A stretch of DNA of 64,000 bases from Modestobacter italicus. Its GTDB lineage: Bacteria; Actinomycetota; Actinomycetes; Mycobacteriales; Geodermatophilaceae. Positions 32,607 through 41,849 of this stretch are shown in pieces (the first letter of the stretch is position 1; each line of letters starts with the position of its first letter). The position numbers and the translations under genes were made by a program. Location: NCBI RefSeq assembly GCF_000306785.1, contig NC_017955.1, forward strand, positions 2,666,001 through 2,730,000. The letters run 5' to 3'. Under the pieces are notes generated by a model. It was not told the DNA's origin. It made no database searches and was given only the letters and a program-made list of their open reading frames with translations.

Positions 32607-34165
32607 TCGGCACCTGCCGGGGCGTCGACCTCGGGGAGTGCCCGGTAGCGGAAGACGCGGAAGGTGACGGCGTCCTGCCCCGCGGCGAAGACGGCCGGCC
32701 GCAGGCTCAGCAGGTCACCGGCGGTGTTGGCGTGGTAGCCGCTCGCCTCGAAGCGCATGCCGTGCCGCGTCCAGTCGACCCCGTCGGGGCTGTGCCAGAA
32801 GGTGACGACGTGCCGGTCGTTGCGGATCCGCAGGTGCAGCGAGTCGGAGGGGGCCACCGGTTCCCGGTAGTGGCTCCGCTTGCCTCCCCCGTAGGTGACC
32901 AGGGTCGTGCCGTCCCAGCCCATGCCCAGGAAGAGGGCGCTGTTGAAGAACAGCAGCAGGCCGCCCTGCGCCCCTGGCCCGACCCGCTCGAGGGTGACCT
33001 CGACCTCGTAGGCCCGGTCCCCCGTCGGCACGGTCAGCGGTGAGGCATCCGCCGGACCGGTTCCCTTTCCGGCGAGCCGGAGCGCCCCCTCGAGGAACTG
33101 CAGCCGGGCGGTCTCGTCCCGCGCCGGGGCGTGGAACGCCCACTGCGGGCCCAGGGCCGGCCCGGCCAGCGGGTCGGACAACGGGATCCCGGCGGGCTGG
33201 TCCGGCAGGTCGATCGGTTTCGGCAGCGGTTCGGAGAGATCGCCACCGAGGGCGCGCAGCCAGCCGTCCTCGGTCCACTCGACCGGTTCGAGCAGCACCT
33301 GGCGGCCGAGCGTGCGGTAGCCGTTCTCGTACCCGTGGTAGACCAGCCACCAGTCGCCGCGCGGTCCTTCGACGACGGTCGCGTGACCGCGCGACCACCA
33401 CGCCTCCTCGGCACTGCGGGTCCGGACGACCGGGTTGGCGGGGTCGTCCTCCCAGGGCCCGTGGACGGACCGGGACCGGGCCACGGTGACCATGTGGCCG
33501 GTCGGCGGCCCGGCCGTGCCGCCGACCGCGCTGACCAGGTAGAACCAGCCGTCCCGGTGGAACAACTTGGGCCCTTCCAGCGCGTAGGCCTCCGTGACGC
33601 AGTCGTCGGGGTACCGCCAGCCGTCGTACACGTGCTCGACGGGCCCGTCGGTGGCCAGGCCGTCGTCGGTGAGCCGCACGCGCCGGATCCCGCTCAGGAA
33701 CAGGTACCGCCGGCCGTCCTCCCCGACCACGTGGCCCGGGTCGATGGCACCGGTGATGCCCAGGTCGATCGGCTCGCTCCACGGCCCGGCCATGGAGTCG
33801 GCGTGGATGACATAGATCCGCGCCTCGGACCCGAAGTCCGGCTCTGCCCACGCCGAGGGGATGAACGGGATGTAGATGAAGTACCGGCCGTCGTGCGCGG
33901 CGATGTCGACGGCGAACCCCGTCGTGATCGGGCGCGGCAGGGCGAAGGTCAACGGGGCCCAGTTGACCAGGTCGCGGGAGTGGTGGATGAGCAGTCCCGG
34001 CGCGGCGTCGAAGGAGGACGTCGTCAGGTAGTAGTCCTCACCGTCCTTCAGCACCGACGGGTCGGGGAAGTCACCGGCCAGCACCGGGTTCCGGTAGGTG
34101 CCGTCGCCGAGGTCGGCGATCCGCCGTCCCTCGGGTCCGGCGCCCCATCGTGTCGTCGATCCCAT
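32603..34165 (-). CDS. glycoside hydrolase family 43 (beta-xylosidase/arabinofuranosidase-like)
   Basis: A 520-residue GH43 enzyme. The N-terminal five-blade propeller has the general base Asp35 in AGDFPDPSVLK, the pKa-modulating Asp in GAIDPGHV and the catalytic acid Glu in ALEGPKLF. The C-terminal domain (about 330-515) is a concanavalin-like beta-sandwich often attached to GH43 xylosidases (LLLFFNSALFLGMGWDG). It has no signal peptide, so it acts inside the cell on imported oligosaccharides or pentosylated aromatics. I chose ATG 34165 over a longer frame because GAGG lies 8 bases upstream and the family fold begins there. It sits 29 bases after the GH3 gene. Confidence 0.86.
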   Translation of the reverse strand: MGSTTRWGAGPEGRRIADLGDGTYRNPVLAGDFPDPSVLKDGEDYYLTTSSFDAAPGLLIHHSRDLVNWAPLTFALPRPITTGFAVDIAAHDGRYFIYIPFIPSAWAEPDFGSEARIYVIHADSMAGPWSEPIDLGITGAIDPGHVVGEDGRRYLFLSGIRRVRLTDDGLATDGPVEHVYDGWRYPDDCVTEAYALEGPKLFHRDGWFYLVSAVGGTAGPPTGHMVTVARSRSVHGPWEDDPANPVVRTRSAEEAWWSRGHATVVEGPRGDWWLVYHGYENGYRTLGRQVLLEPVEWTEDGWLRALGGDLSEPLPKPIDLPDQPAGIPLSDPLAGPALGPQWAFHAPARDETARLQFLEGALRLAGKGTGPADASPLTVPTGDRAYEVEVTLERVGPGAQGGLLLFFNSALFLGMGWDGTTLVTYGGGKRSHYREPVAPSDSLHLRIRNDRHVVTFWHSPDGVDWTRHGMRFEASGYHANTAGDLLSLRPAVFAAGQDAVTFRVFRYRALPEVDAPAGAE

Positions 34166-34194
34166 CGTCGTCCTCTTCTCGGATGCGCAGCGCG

Positions 34195-36369
34195 TCAGGT
34201 GACGACGAGGTCGCACTGCTGGGTGGACTCGAGGCTGCCGCCGACGTGCAGCTCGAAGCGGCCCGGCTCGACGACGAACTCCTCGCCCCGCCCGGTCCAG
34301 AAGCCCAGGTCCCGCCACCCGAGGGACAACGTCACCGTCGCGCTCTCCCCCGGCTCCAGCGGCAGCCGCCGGAAGCCGCGCAGCCGGCGCACCGGCTGGG
34401 CCAACGAGGCGACCGGGTCGCGGAGGTACAGCTGCACCACCTCGTCCCCGGCCCGCTGGCCGGTGTTGGTGACCTCGACGGAGACCTCGACCGCCGTCCC
34501 GCCCCGCAGTTCGTCCGCGGACAGCTGCGCCCGGGAGAGGACCGGCGTCCCGTAGGAGAAGGTCGTGTAGCTGAGCCCGTGCCCGAAGGCGAACTGCGGC
34601 CCCAGCGGCAGGTCGCGGTACTTGGAGGTGAACCACTCCTGGACGTTGGCCGGCCCCTGCAGGCCGATGTCGTGCGACAGCGGCTGCATGCTGCCGCCGG
34701 TGGTGGCCGGACGACCGGTGTTGTCGTGGTCGTAGTGCACCGGCACCTGGCCCGCGGAGCGCGGGAACGACATGGGCAGCCGGCCGGCCGGGTTCACCGC
34801 ACCGGTCAGGACCCGGGCGATCGCCGGCGCCGCCTCGAGCCCCAGGTGCCAGGCCTCCAGCACCGCCGGCGCCCGGTCGATCCAGTCGCTGGTCACCAGC
34901 GGGCGGCCGTTGGCCAGCACCACCGCGAACGGCACACCGGTGTCCGCCACCGCGTGCACGAGCGCCTCCTGGTCACCCGGCAGTCGCAGGTCGGCCCGCG
35001 AGCTGGCCTCCCCGGTCAGGTGCGACGGCTCCCCCACCGCGACGAGGACGACGTCGCAGCCGGCCGCGGCGCGGGCCACCTCCTCCTGCCGCGCAGGGTC
35101 GGTGCCGTCGAACGACGCCCCGGGCAGCACGGTGACCTCGAGGTCGGGGCGTTCAGCCCGCAGCGCGTCGGCGAGGGAGCCGGCCGGTTCGGCGAAGGAC
35201 TGCACCCACGCACCGAGGTGGTCGGTGCTGTCGGCGTAGGGCCCGGTGAGCAGGACCCGCAGCGGGCCGTCGGCCAGCGGCAGGGTGCCGTCGTTCGCCA
35301 GCAGCACCGGGCACCGCTCCGCGGCCTCGCGTGCCGCGGACCGGGTCGCCGCCGTCGGGGCGGCGACCTCGGCGGCCCGGTCGACGTAGGGGTGGTCGAA
35401 GAGCCCCAGCGCGACCTTGAGCCGCAGCACCCGGCGTACGGCGTCGTCGACCCGCGCCACGGTCACGTCGTCCGGGGTGAGGGACGTGGTGCCGTCCGGG
35501 GCGATGACGTGGCCGCCCATCTCCACGTCCAGCCCGGCCGACAGCGACTGGACGAGCGCGTCGTGCAGGTCCTCGGCGATGCCGTGGGCGAGCAGGTTCA
35601 CGACGCCATCGGCGTCCCCGACGACAGCGCCGGTGAAACCCCACTCCTCCTTCAGGACGTCGGTCAGCAGTTCCCGGGAGGCGTGTACCGGACGGCCGTC
35701 CACTGTGTTGAAGGAGGCCATCACGGTGGCGGCGCCGGCCTCGACCGCGGCCCGGAAGGGCTCCAGGTACACGTTGCGCAGCCGGGACGCGGAGACGTCG
35801 GCGGTGTCGTAGTCGCGGCCGCCCTCGGCCGCGCCGTAGGCCACGTAGTGCTTGGCGCAGGCCAGGATCGAGCCGGGGTCGGCCAGGTCGCTGCCCTGGT
35901 AGCCGCGCACCTTGGCGGCGCCGAAGACGGCGTTGAGCAGGGTGTCCTCGCCGAAGCCCTCGGCGACCCGGCCCCAGCGGGGGTCCCGGGAGACGTCGAT
36001 CATCGGCGCGTACGTCCAGGTCACCCCGCCCGAGGCGGCCTCGGCCGCGGACACCCGCCCGTCGGTCTCGGCGACGGCCGGGTCGAAGCTCGCGGCCTGG
36101 GCCAGCGGGATGGGGAAGGTCGTGCGCTGGCCGTGGACCACGTCCAGGCCGACGAGCAGCGGGATGCCGTGCGGCGTCTCCTCCAGCGCCACCCGTTGCA
36201 GCTCGTTCGTCGCCTCGGCGCTGCGCGGCCAGAAGACGGCGCCGATGCCGCCGCGGACCAGCTCGGCGGCGTCCTCCAGCTGGGGGCGGTATCCGACCTG
36301 CAGCTGGGCGAGCTTCTCGGTCCAGCTCATCCGGGCGATCAGGGCGTCGACGTCGGTCCCCGCGTTCAT
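34195..36369 (-). CDS. glycoside hydrolase family 3 (beta-glucosidase/xylosidase)
   Basis: A 724-residue GH3 enzyme: an (alpha/beta)8 domain, an alpha/beta sandwich domain, then a fibronectin-type domain at the C-terminus (VEVSVEVTNTGQRAGDEVVQLY). RWGR (131-134) and KHYVAYG (173-179) bind the sugar. The nucleophile is Asp252 in VVGDADG, where most members have VVSDW. It is cytoplasmic with no signal peptide. It should remove terminal beta-glucose or beta-xylose from imported glycosides. It starts at ATG 36369 overlapping the hydrolase stop (ATGA), which places it in the long operon beginning at 41639. Confidence 0.88.
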   Translation of the reverse strand: MNAGTDVDALIARMSWTEKLAQLQVGYRPQLEDAAELVRGGIGAVFWPRSAEATNELQRVALEETPHGIPLLVGLDVVHGQRTTFPIPLAQAASFDPAVAETDGRVSAAEAASGGVTWTYAPMIDVSRDPRWGRVAEGFGEDTLLNAVFGAAKVRGYQGSDLADPGSILACAKHYVAYGAAEGGRDYDTADVSASRLRNVYLEPFRAAVEAGAATVMASFNTVDGRPVHASRELLTDVLKEEWGFTGAVVGDADGVVNLLAHGIAEDLHDALVQSLSAGLDVEMGGHVIAPDGTTSLTPDDVTVARVDDAVRRVLRLKVALGLFDHPYVDRAAEVAAPTAATRSAAREAAERCPVLLANDGTLPLADGPLRVLLTGPYADSTDHLGAWVQSFAEPAGSLADALRAERPDLEVTVLPGASFDGTDPARQEEVARAAAGCDVVLVAVGEPSHLTGEASSRADLRLPGDQEALVHAVADTGVPFAVVLANGRPLVTSDWIDRAPAVLEAWHLGLEAAPAIARVLTGAVNPAGRLPMSFPRSAGQVPVHYDHDNTGRPATTGGSMQPLSHDIGLQGPANVQEWFTSKYRDLPLGPQFAFGHGLSYTTFSYGTPVLSRAQLSADELRGGTAVEVSVEVTNTGQRAGDEVVQLYLRDPVASLAQPVRRLRGFRRLPLEPGESATVTLSLGWRDLGFWTGRGEEFVVEPGRFELHVGGSLESTQQCDLVVT

Positions 36370-37376
36370 GCCGCACTCCCCGCGGCGGAGCGGAGCGGCC
36401 GCACCGCTCCCGACTGCGGCGACTGGGCGGTGCGCACCGTGTCGGCCAGGAGCTCGCGCACCCGCACGGCGGGTTCCACGGCGTCGGAGGCGATGAGGAA
36501 GGCGTGCAGCATGCCGGGCGCCGTCACCAACCGGACGTCCACCCCGGCCAGGGCGAGCGAGGCGGCGAACGCCTCGCCGGAGGCACGCAGGTCGTCGTAC
36601 TCGGCGTTGACCACCAGCGTGGGGGGCAGCCCCTCCAGCAGGGCCAGCCCCGGCATCGCGTAGCCGTCCGCCGTGGTCTCTGGCCCCCCGAGGTAGTTGC
36701 GGTGCATGTCCTCGACGTCGGCGGGCAGGAACCGCAGGAGCTCCGGCAGGCCGGCGACCGCGGCCGCGAGCCCCCGGGACAGCGGCGGGAGCACCGGGTG
36801 GAGGGTCGGGTAGGCGAGCAGCAGCGCGGCCGGCGTCCAGCCGTCGTCGTCCCGCACGCGGAGTGCTGCCCCGGCGGCGAGGTTGCCGCCGGCGCTGTCC
36901 CCACCGAGCGAGATGCGGGCGGGGTCCACGCCCAGCTCGGCGGCGTGGTCCCGGACCCAGCGGAGCGCTGCCACGACGTCGTCGTGCGGGACCGGGTAGC
37001 AGACGCCGTCGACCGCCAGGCGGTAGTCGACGTTGACCACCACGGCACCCGCCCGGGCGGACAGCTCCCGGGCCGTGCGGTCACTCGACGGGTCGTCGAC
37101 GCTCCCCATCCGGAAACCACCGCCGTGCACCCAGACGACTGCCGGCCGTTGCGGCGCGTCGTCCCCCGGGGGTGCGTAGATGCGCAGCGGCACGGGCCCG
37201 TGCGGCCCGGGAGCGGCGTCCTCCGACGTGTCCGCGTCCGGAGGCGGCGGCCCGTTCCCGGCGTCCATGAAGGCCAGCACCCGGGGGGCGAGGTCAGGAT
37301 CGGCCAGGGCCGTCTCGAAGGACGTGATCCCCTCCAGGAGGGGCAGTGCCTCGGCGAAGACCGGGTGGACGGGCAT
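36366..37376 (-). CDS. alpha/beta hydrolase (HSL-type), paralogue of 43432-44427
   Basis: A 336-residue esterase: HGGGFRMG oxyanion hole, nucleophile Ser in LGGDSAGGNLAAGAALR, acidic residue in NAEYDDLRASGEAF and catalytic His in MLHAFL. It shares nearly the whole chain with the hydrolase at 43432-44427 (for example PVPHDD.VAA, DPARIS.GG, DGYAMP.LA, ADVR-rich end), so the two are duplicates with distinct N-terminal thirds. It probably de-esterifies a substrate of the catabolic island. Co-transcribed with GH3. Confidence 0.85.
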   Translation of the reverse strand: MPVHPVFAEALPLLEGITSFETALADPDLAPRVLAFMDAGNGPPPPDADTSEDAAPGPHGPVPLRIYAPPGDDAPQRPAVVWVHGGGFRMGSVDDPSSDRTARELSARAGAVVVNVDYRLAVDGVCYPVPHDDVVAALRWVRDHAAELGVDPARISLGGDSAGGNLAAGAALRVRDDDGWTPAALLLAYPTLHPVLPPLSRGLAAAVAGLPELLRFLPADVEDMHRNYLGGPETTADGYAMPGLALLEGLPPTLVVNAEYDDLRASGEAFAASLALAGVDVRLVTAPGMLHAFLIASDAVEPAVRVRELLADTVRTAQSPQSGAVRPLRSAAGSAA

Positions 37377-37466
37377 GGCGGGCGTTCCTCCGGGTGGGGG
37401 CGAGAGGGTGACGAACAGGTGGTCCGCGGGCGGGACCGCGATCCTGAGGAGCTCTTCGGCCTTCCG

Positions 37467-38918
37467 TCAGGTCTTCGGTCGGGCGGGTTGCCGGTCCACC
37501 TCGGGGAGGGCGAGGCCACCGAGCGCGGCCAGGAGCACCAGCCCGGCGCCGACGACGAGGGCGACGCCGAACCCGTCGGTCAGGGCCGTCACCGGTGCCC
37601 CGCCGTCGGCGGTGACCCGCGCGGTGACGGTCGCGGCGATGACCACCAGGCCGGCCAGCCCCACGGCGCCGCCGACCTGGCGGGAGGTGTTGAGCAACCC
37701 GGACGCCAGCCCGGCGCGGTCGGGTCCGACGCCGGACGTGGCGGACAGGGTGACCGGCAGCCCGGCGGTGCCGAAGCCGACGGTCGCCAGGAACAGCGGC
37801 AGCAGCACGTCGCGGGCTGAGCCCCCGCCCGATCCGAAACGGGAGAGCCACAGCAGTGACGCGACGCTCAGCAGCGAGGCGGAGAGGTAGACCGCGCGCA
37901 GCGGGAACCGGCGCAGCAGCCGGGGTCCCGCCTGGGCGCCGACCACCATGCCGAGCCCCGCCGGCAGCAGCGCGATCCCGGCCTGCAGCGGTTCCATGCC
38001 CAGCCCCTGCTGCAGGTACAGCGAGACGAAGAAGAACACCGCCGGGACCAGCCCCGAGGTGAGCAGGCTGAGCCCGTTGGCCAGCGCCAGCGAGCGGATC
38101 CGGAACACCGACAGCGGGACCAGCGGGTGCGCGGCGCGGCGCTCCAGGACGACGAAGACGGCGAGCAGCACGACGGCGGCGGCGAAGAGCCCCAGCGTGG
38201 ACGGCGATCCCCAGCCGCTCTCCTCGCTGCGCACCAGCCCGCCGATCAGGCAGGCCGAACCCAGGGTGACGGTGACCGCGCCGGGCAGGTCCAGCCGGCC
38301 GCGCAGCGGGAGCCGCGGTTCGCGGACCAGCGCCCAGGACGCCGCGGCGAAGGTGAGCACGCCGATCGGGACGTTGACGAAGAGCACCCACCGCCAGTCC
38401 AGCAGGCCGGTGAGCACCCCGCCGATGACCCCGCCGAGGGCGCCACCGGCGGAGGCGACCCCGGACCAGATGCCCAGCGCGCGGGCCCGCTCCCGGGGCT
38501 CGCGGAACGTCGTGGTGACCAGGGTCAGCGTGGCCGGCGTGAAGATGGCGCCGCCGACCCCCTGCAGCGCCCGCGCGGCGACCAGCTGCCAGCCCTCCTG
38601 GGCCAGCCCGCCGGCCAGGCTGGCCACGGTGAACAGCGCCAGGCCGCCGAGGAAGACCCGCCGGCGGCCGAGCAGGTCCGCCGCCCGGCCGCCGACCAGG
38701 AGCAGGCCGGCGTAGGTGAGCGTGTAGCCGTTGACCACCCACTGCAGGCCGGTGCTCGACAGGCCCAGGCTGTCGCGCATCGACGGCAGCGCGACGTTCA
38801 CGATGCTGACGTCCAGGATGCCCATGAAGGAGGCCACGCAGGCCACCGCGAGCACGGCGTTCGGCCGGTGCCGGGCGGTCCGCCCGGCACCGGCCAGCAC
38901 CTCGGTGTCGCCGGTCAC
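37467..38918 (-). CDS. MFS transporter, DHA2 (14-helix, EmrB/QacA) family
   Basis: A 483-residue membrane transporter with 14 hydrophobic segments. The motif LDVSIVNVALPSM in helix 1 and GGRAADLLGRRRVFLGG after helix 2 are the DHA2 hallmarks. These are proton-coupled drug or aromatic exporters in most cases. Here, within a catabolic operon, it may export a toxic aglycone or exchange intermediates. It overlaps the TIM-barrel gene upstream (ATGA at 38918/38915). It is similar to the partial MFS at the right edge of the window. Confidence 0.85.
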   Translation of the reverse strand: MTGDTEVLAGAGRTARHRPNAVLAVACVASFMGILDVSIVNVALPSMRDSLGLSSTGLQWVVNGYTLTYAGLLLVGGRAADLLGRRRVFLGGLALFTVASLAGGLAQEGWQLVAARALQGVGGAIFTPATLTLVTTTFREPRERARALGIWSGVASAGGALGGVIGGVLTGLLDWRWVLFVNVPIGVLTFAAASWALVREPRLPLRGRLDLPGAVTVTLGSACLIGGLVRSEESGWGSPSTLGLFAAAVVLLAVFVVLERRAAHPLVPLSVFRIRSLALANGLSLLTSGLVPAVFFFVSLYLQQGLGMEPLQAGIALLPAGLGMVVGAQAGPRLLRRFPLRAVYLSASLLSVASLLWLSRFGSGGGSARDVLLPLFLATVGFGTAGLPVTLSATSGVGPDRAGLASGLLNTSRQVGGAVGLAGLVVIAATVTARVTADGGAPVTALTDGFGVALVVGAGLVLLAALGGLALPEVDRQPARPKT

Positions 38919-39913
38919 CGGTCGGCGGGCACGCCGGCGGCTGCCGCCTCGACGATCGGCAGCAGCTCGCGCTGGAGCAGGTAGCCGGCGAGCAGCGCGC
39001 TCTGCGCCGGGTGCGGGCTCTGGTCGCTCTCGACCACGACCCAGCCGGCGTAGCCGCCCTCCACCAGCGCCCGGGTCAGGGACGGGAAGTCGACCAGACC
39101 GCCGTCGGCACCGGGCTCGGCGAACCAGCGCGGCACCTCCCGCGCTCCCCCGCGCACCCGGACGGTCCAGTGCGCGGCCGGCTGCCGGTACTCCTGCGCG
39201 TCGTCGACGGCCAGGGCGTCCTTGAACTGCACGTGCCGGACCCGGTCGCCGTGCCGCTCGATCACGCCGAGCGGGGCGATGCCGGCGACGGTGAGCTCAC
39301 CGGTGTCCAGCGCGAGCCCGACCAGGGCCGGGTCGGTGCGGGCCAGCAGGGCGTCCAGGGCACCGTCGTGCCGCAGGGCGGACAGGAAGTCCACGTGCAG
39401 GGCCAGCTGGACGCCGTCCTGCGCGACCGCCTCGCCGACGGCGTCCCAGGTCGCGGCCAGCTGGTCGAGCGCGGCGTCGTCCAACGGGTCGCCGTCCCCG
39501 GCCGCCGGGGCACCGGGGACGACGAGCACCGAGCCGCCGAGCGCGGCCAGCGCACCGGCGTACCAGCGGGCCTTCTCCACGATCGCCGGCACGTCGCCGG
39601 CCGACAGCGGCGACAGCGGTCCGGTGAGGTGCTCCATCGACCGTTCGGCCGGGTCCCACACCCAGCTGCTCACCGCGGACAGTGCGCAGCTGCGCACGAA
39701 GTCGCCGAAGCCGGCGACCGAGCCGAAGTTCGCGGCCAGCTGCTGCGGGTTGCCCAGGGGCTCCCAGCGGCCGGTGCCCGCGGTCAGCTCGACGCCGTCG
39801 AAGCCGGCGATCGAGATGGTCTTCAGCGCCCGCTCGTGCTGCTCGCGGCGCACGAAGTCGTCGAACTGGGGCTTCCACTGGTTGATCCCGTACGCCCACT
39901 GGATGCCGCTCAT
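38915..39913 (-). CDS. TIM-barrel sugar isomerase/epimerase (AP_endonuc_2/xylose isomerase-like)
   Basis: A 332-residue protein of the PF01261 class. The expected metal ligands are in order: E in VELTAG, H in LALHVDFL, D in LALDTGEL, H in RHVQFKDA and E in WVVVESDQSP. It probably binds a divalent metal and isomerises, epimerises or eliminates on a keto sugar. The start is ATG 39913, overlapping the stop of the preceding paralogue, and it is the last of three successive isomerase-like genes. The substrate may be the 3-keto sugar or anhydro-ketose released by the C-glycoside deglycosidase, which is inference from context. Confidence 0.8.
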   Translation of the reverse strand: MSGIQWAYGINQWKPQFDDFVRREQHERALKTISIAGFDGVELTAGTGRWEPLGNPQQLAANFGSVAGFGDFVRSCALSAVSSWVWDPAERSMEHLTGPLSPLSAGDVPAIVEKARWYAGALAALGGSVLVVPGAPAAGDGDPLDDAALDQLAATWDAVGEAVAQDGVQLALHVDFLSALRHDGALDALLARTDPALVGLALDTGELTVAGIAPLGVIERHGDRVRHVQFKDALAVDDAQEYRQPAAHWTVRVRGGAREVPRWFAEPGADGGLVDFPSLTRALVEGGYAGWVVVESDQSPHPAQSALLAGYLLQRELLPIVEAAAAGVPADR

Positions 39914-40863
39914 CGGTAGATCTCCTCCAGGACGTTCTTGGCGTACCAGCGGGAGATCGCGGTGCTCTCGGAGTAGTCGCCGCCCTCCTTGTTGGCCTTG
40001 TCGTGCTCGACGGAGATCCAGCCGGTGTAGCCGTTGTCCCGGACCGCGGTCATCATCGCCTCGAAGTCGACCAGGCCCTGCGGGGTGCCCATCTCGTAGA
40101 ACCACTTGCCGGTGGTCGGCGCCATGATCTCGGAGTCCGGGCGGTGACGGTGGTCGTCGCCGGTGGCCACGTGCCGGGTGTCCTTGAAGTGGAAGCCGCT
40201 CACCCGGTGCGCGTGCTTGTTGTACAGCGCCACCGGGTCCAGCCCGGCGATGCAGTGCTGGGCGGTGTCGACGAACAGGTTCACGTACTGCGGGTCGGTG
40301 TAGGAGTAGAAGGTGTCGATGTCCGGCTCGCTCTGGATGCCGCAGAAGAACTCGTGGTGGCAGGTGAGCTTCACCCCGAAGCCGGCGGTGATCTCACCGA
40401 CCTTGTTCCACAGCTCCGCGGTGTGCTTGAGCTTGTCCTCGGTGACCGGCTCCATGTCGTAGTAGAGCGTCGCCGGCATCACGATGATGTTGTCCAGCTG
40501 GATCTCCGACCAGCGGCCCATCGTGACCCGGAAGTCCTCGAGGATGTTCTCGTGCGTCTCCGGCAGGTGCGGCGCGTACGTCCGGGTGTCGTAGTCCGCG
40601 GCGTGGAACGTGTTGACGATCCGCTCCAGCCCGTGGTCGGTGACCATCTCCTGGTACTTCGCCGGGCCGCCGTAGTCGCCGTACATCTGCCAGATGCGGA
40701 AGTCGAAGGTGTCGATGGCGTCGAACCCGACGGCCTTCACCTGCTTGAGGAAGGCCGACATCGTCTTGTGCGAGTGCCACTGGTCGACCGGCCCGGACGG
40801 GCCGTTGCTGCGCCAGTGGTCCATGTAGCTCCACTTGATGGCGCGCTGGCTCGCGTCGGTCAT
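39910..40863 (-). CDS. TIM-barrel sugar isomerase/epimerase
   Basis: A 317-residue PF01261-type barrel. Metal ligands are visible as His in KLTCHHEFFCG, Asp in LFVDTAQHCIAG, His in SGFHFKDT and Glu in WISVEHDK. Family members include sugar epimerases, inosose dehydratase and isomerases of keto sugars. The ATG at 40863 overlaps the previous stop by 1 base. Distinct residues (MPATLYYDMEP, GDDHRHRPD) suggest a different substrate from its neighbours, so this and the two adjacent barrels may catalyse successive steps. Confidence 0.8.
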   Translation of the reverse strand: MTDASQRAIKWSYMDHWRSNGPSGPVDQWHSHKTMSAFLKQVKAVGFDAIDTFDFRIWQMYGDYGGPAKYQEMVTDHGLERIVNTFHAADYDTRTYAPHLPETHENILEDFRVTMGRWSEIQLDNIIVMPATLYYDMEPVTEDKLKHTAELWNKVGEITAGFGVKLTCHHEFFCGIQSEPDIDTFYSYTDPQYVNLFVDTAQHCIAGLDPVALYNKHAHRVSGFHFKDTRHVATGDDHRHRPDSEIMAPTTGKWFYEMGTPQGLVDFEAMMTAVRDNGYTGWISVEHDKANKEGGDYSESTAISRWYAKNVLEEIYR

Positions 40864-41639
40864 CACGCGGCCGCCGCGACGGTGCGGATGTACTCGACGG
40901 AGGCCGTCGTCTCGACGGTCGGCACGTACTCCAGGCCGAGCGGACCGTCGTAGCCGGCCGCCCGGAGCTCGGCCAGCCGCGCGGGCCAGTCGACGCTGCC
41001 GCTGCCGGGCTCGCCGCGGCCAGCGGCGTCGGCGATCTGCACGTAGTCGACGAGGCCGGCGGCGTTGGCCAGCTCGGCCGCGGGGTCCTCCCCCTGCGTG
41101 ATCGAGTGGTAGAGGTCGTACAGCAGTCCGAACGACTCCGCGCCGACGGCCCGGGCGACCAGCACGGCGTCGGCGGTGTGGTCCAGCAGCGCGCCGGGGT
41201 GGTCGACCCGGGTGTTGACCGCTTCGAGCACCAGCTTCACGCCCGAGCCCTGGGTCCGCTCGACGGCCTCGGAGAAGATCTCGGCCAGCCGCTCGTGGTT
41301 CTTCACCCGCTTGGCGCCGCCGAAGCCGGACCCCGAGCCCAGGACGATGCGCGGGCTGCCCAGCAGCCGGGCGTTCTCCACGCCGCGGTCCAGCCCGGCG
41401 AAGAAGGCGTCCATCGTCTCCCAGGGCATCGCGAAGTTCGTCCGCGGCTCGGCGAGCACCGACGTCATGGACACCCCGGTGTCGGCCAGCGCCTTGGCGA
41501 GCGAGGGGACGTCCCGGTCGAGGGTGCCCCACATCTCCACGGCGTCGAACCCGGCGGCGGCCGCCGCCCGGACGCGGTCGGCCAGGTCCGGCCCGGCCTC
41601 GGTGAAGAGCAGTTCGATGTTCGGTGACAGCTGGTACAT
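40863..41639 (-). CDS. hydroxypyruvate isomerase-like TIM-barrel protein
   Basis: A 258-residue PF01261 barrel resembling Hyi/OtnI: N-terminal LSPNIELLFTEAG, Glu in LVLEAVNTRVDHPG, Asp in LLYDLYHSITQGED, His/Gln in YVQIADAAGRGEPGSG and Glu in LGLEYVPT. It would interconvert a small hydroxyketone and hydroxyaldehyde or act on 2- or 3-keto sugar acids. The start is ATG 41639; GAAGTGGGCGAC upstream is a moderate ribosome site. It is the first gene of the operon running left to 31635 and has its own promoter with a variant of the shared operator 160 bases upstream. Confidence 0.78.
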   Translation of the reverse strand: MYQLSPNIELLFTEAGPDLADRVRAAAAAGFDAVEMWGTLDRDVPSLAKALADTGVSMTSVLAEPRTNFAMPWETMDAFFAGLDRGVENARLLGSPRIVLGSGSGFGGAKRVKNHERLAEIFSEAVERTQGSGVKLVLEAVNTRVDHPGALLDHTADAVLVARAVGAESFGLLYDLYHSITQGEDPAAELANAAGLVDYVQIADAAGRGEPGSGSVDWPARLAELRAAGYDGPLGLEYVPTVETTASVEYIRTVAAAA

Positions 41640-41801
41640 GTCGCCCACTTCCGTTCGACGGTGGGCAGGGCGTTCGGACGGCGCCCTGCGGAGTGCCTGC
41701 GGGGCCGACGAGATCGCTCGGGTGCCTCGTCGAGGTCGGCGCCAGGGAGGTCCCCCGCCCACGAGCGGGTCCCGCACCGCGGGCTGGCGTCTAACAGCTC
41801 A

Positions 41802-41849
41802 ATCCGAACCGTCGTGTTGATTCTAACGGTGTCGTGGCCTGCGTCTCAA
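41802..41849 (-). promoter_or_regulatory. promoter with variant shared operator, site D (isomerase operon)
   Basis: On the minus strand, -35 TTGAGA (41849-41844), an 18-bp spacer and -10 TAGAAT (41825-41820) are followed by ATCCGAA-N6-TGTTGAT (41802-41821; 11 of 14 arm positions match the consensus), the operator directly abutting the -10. The -35 lies inside the last codons of the GMC oxidoreductase gene. A 160-base leader then reaches the isomerase start. Confidence 0.55.
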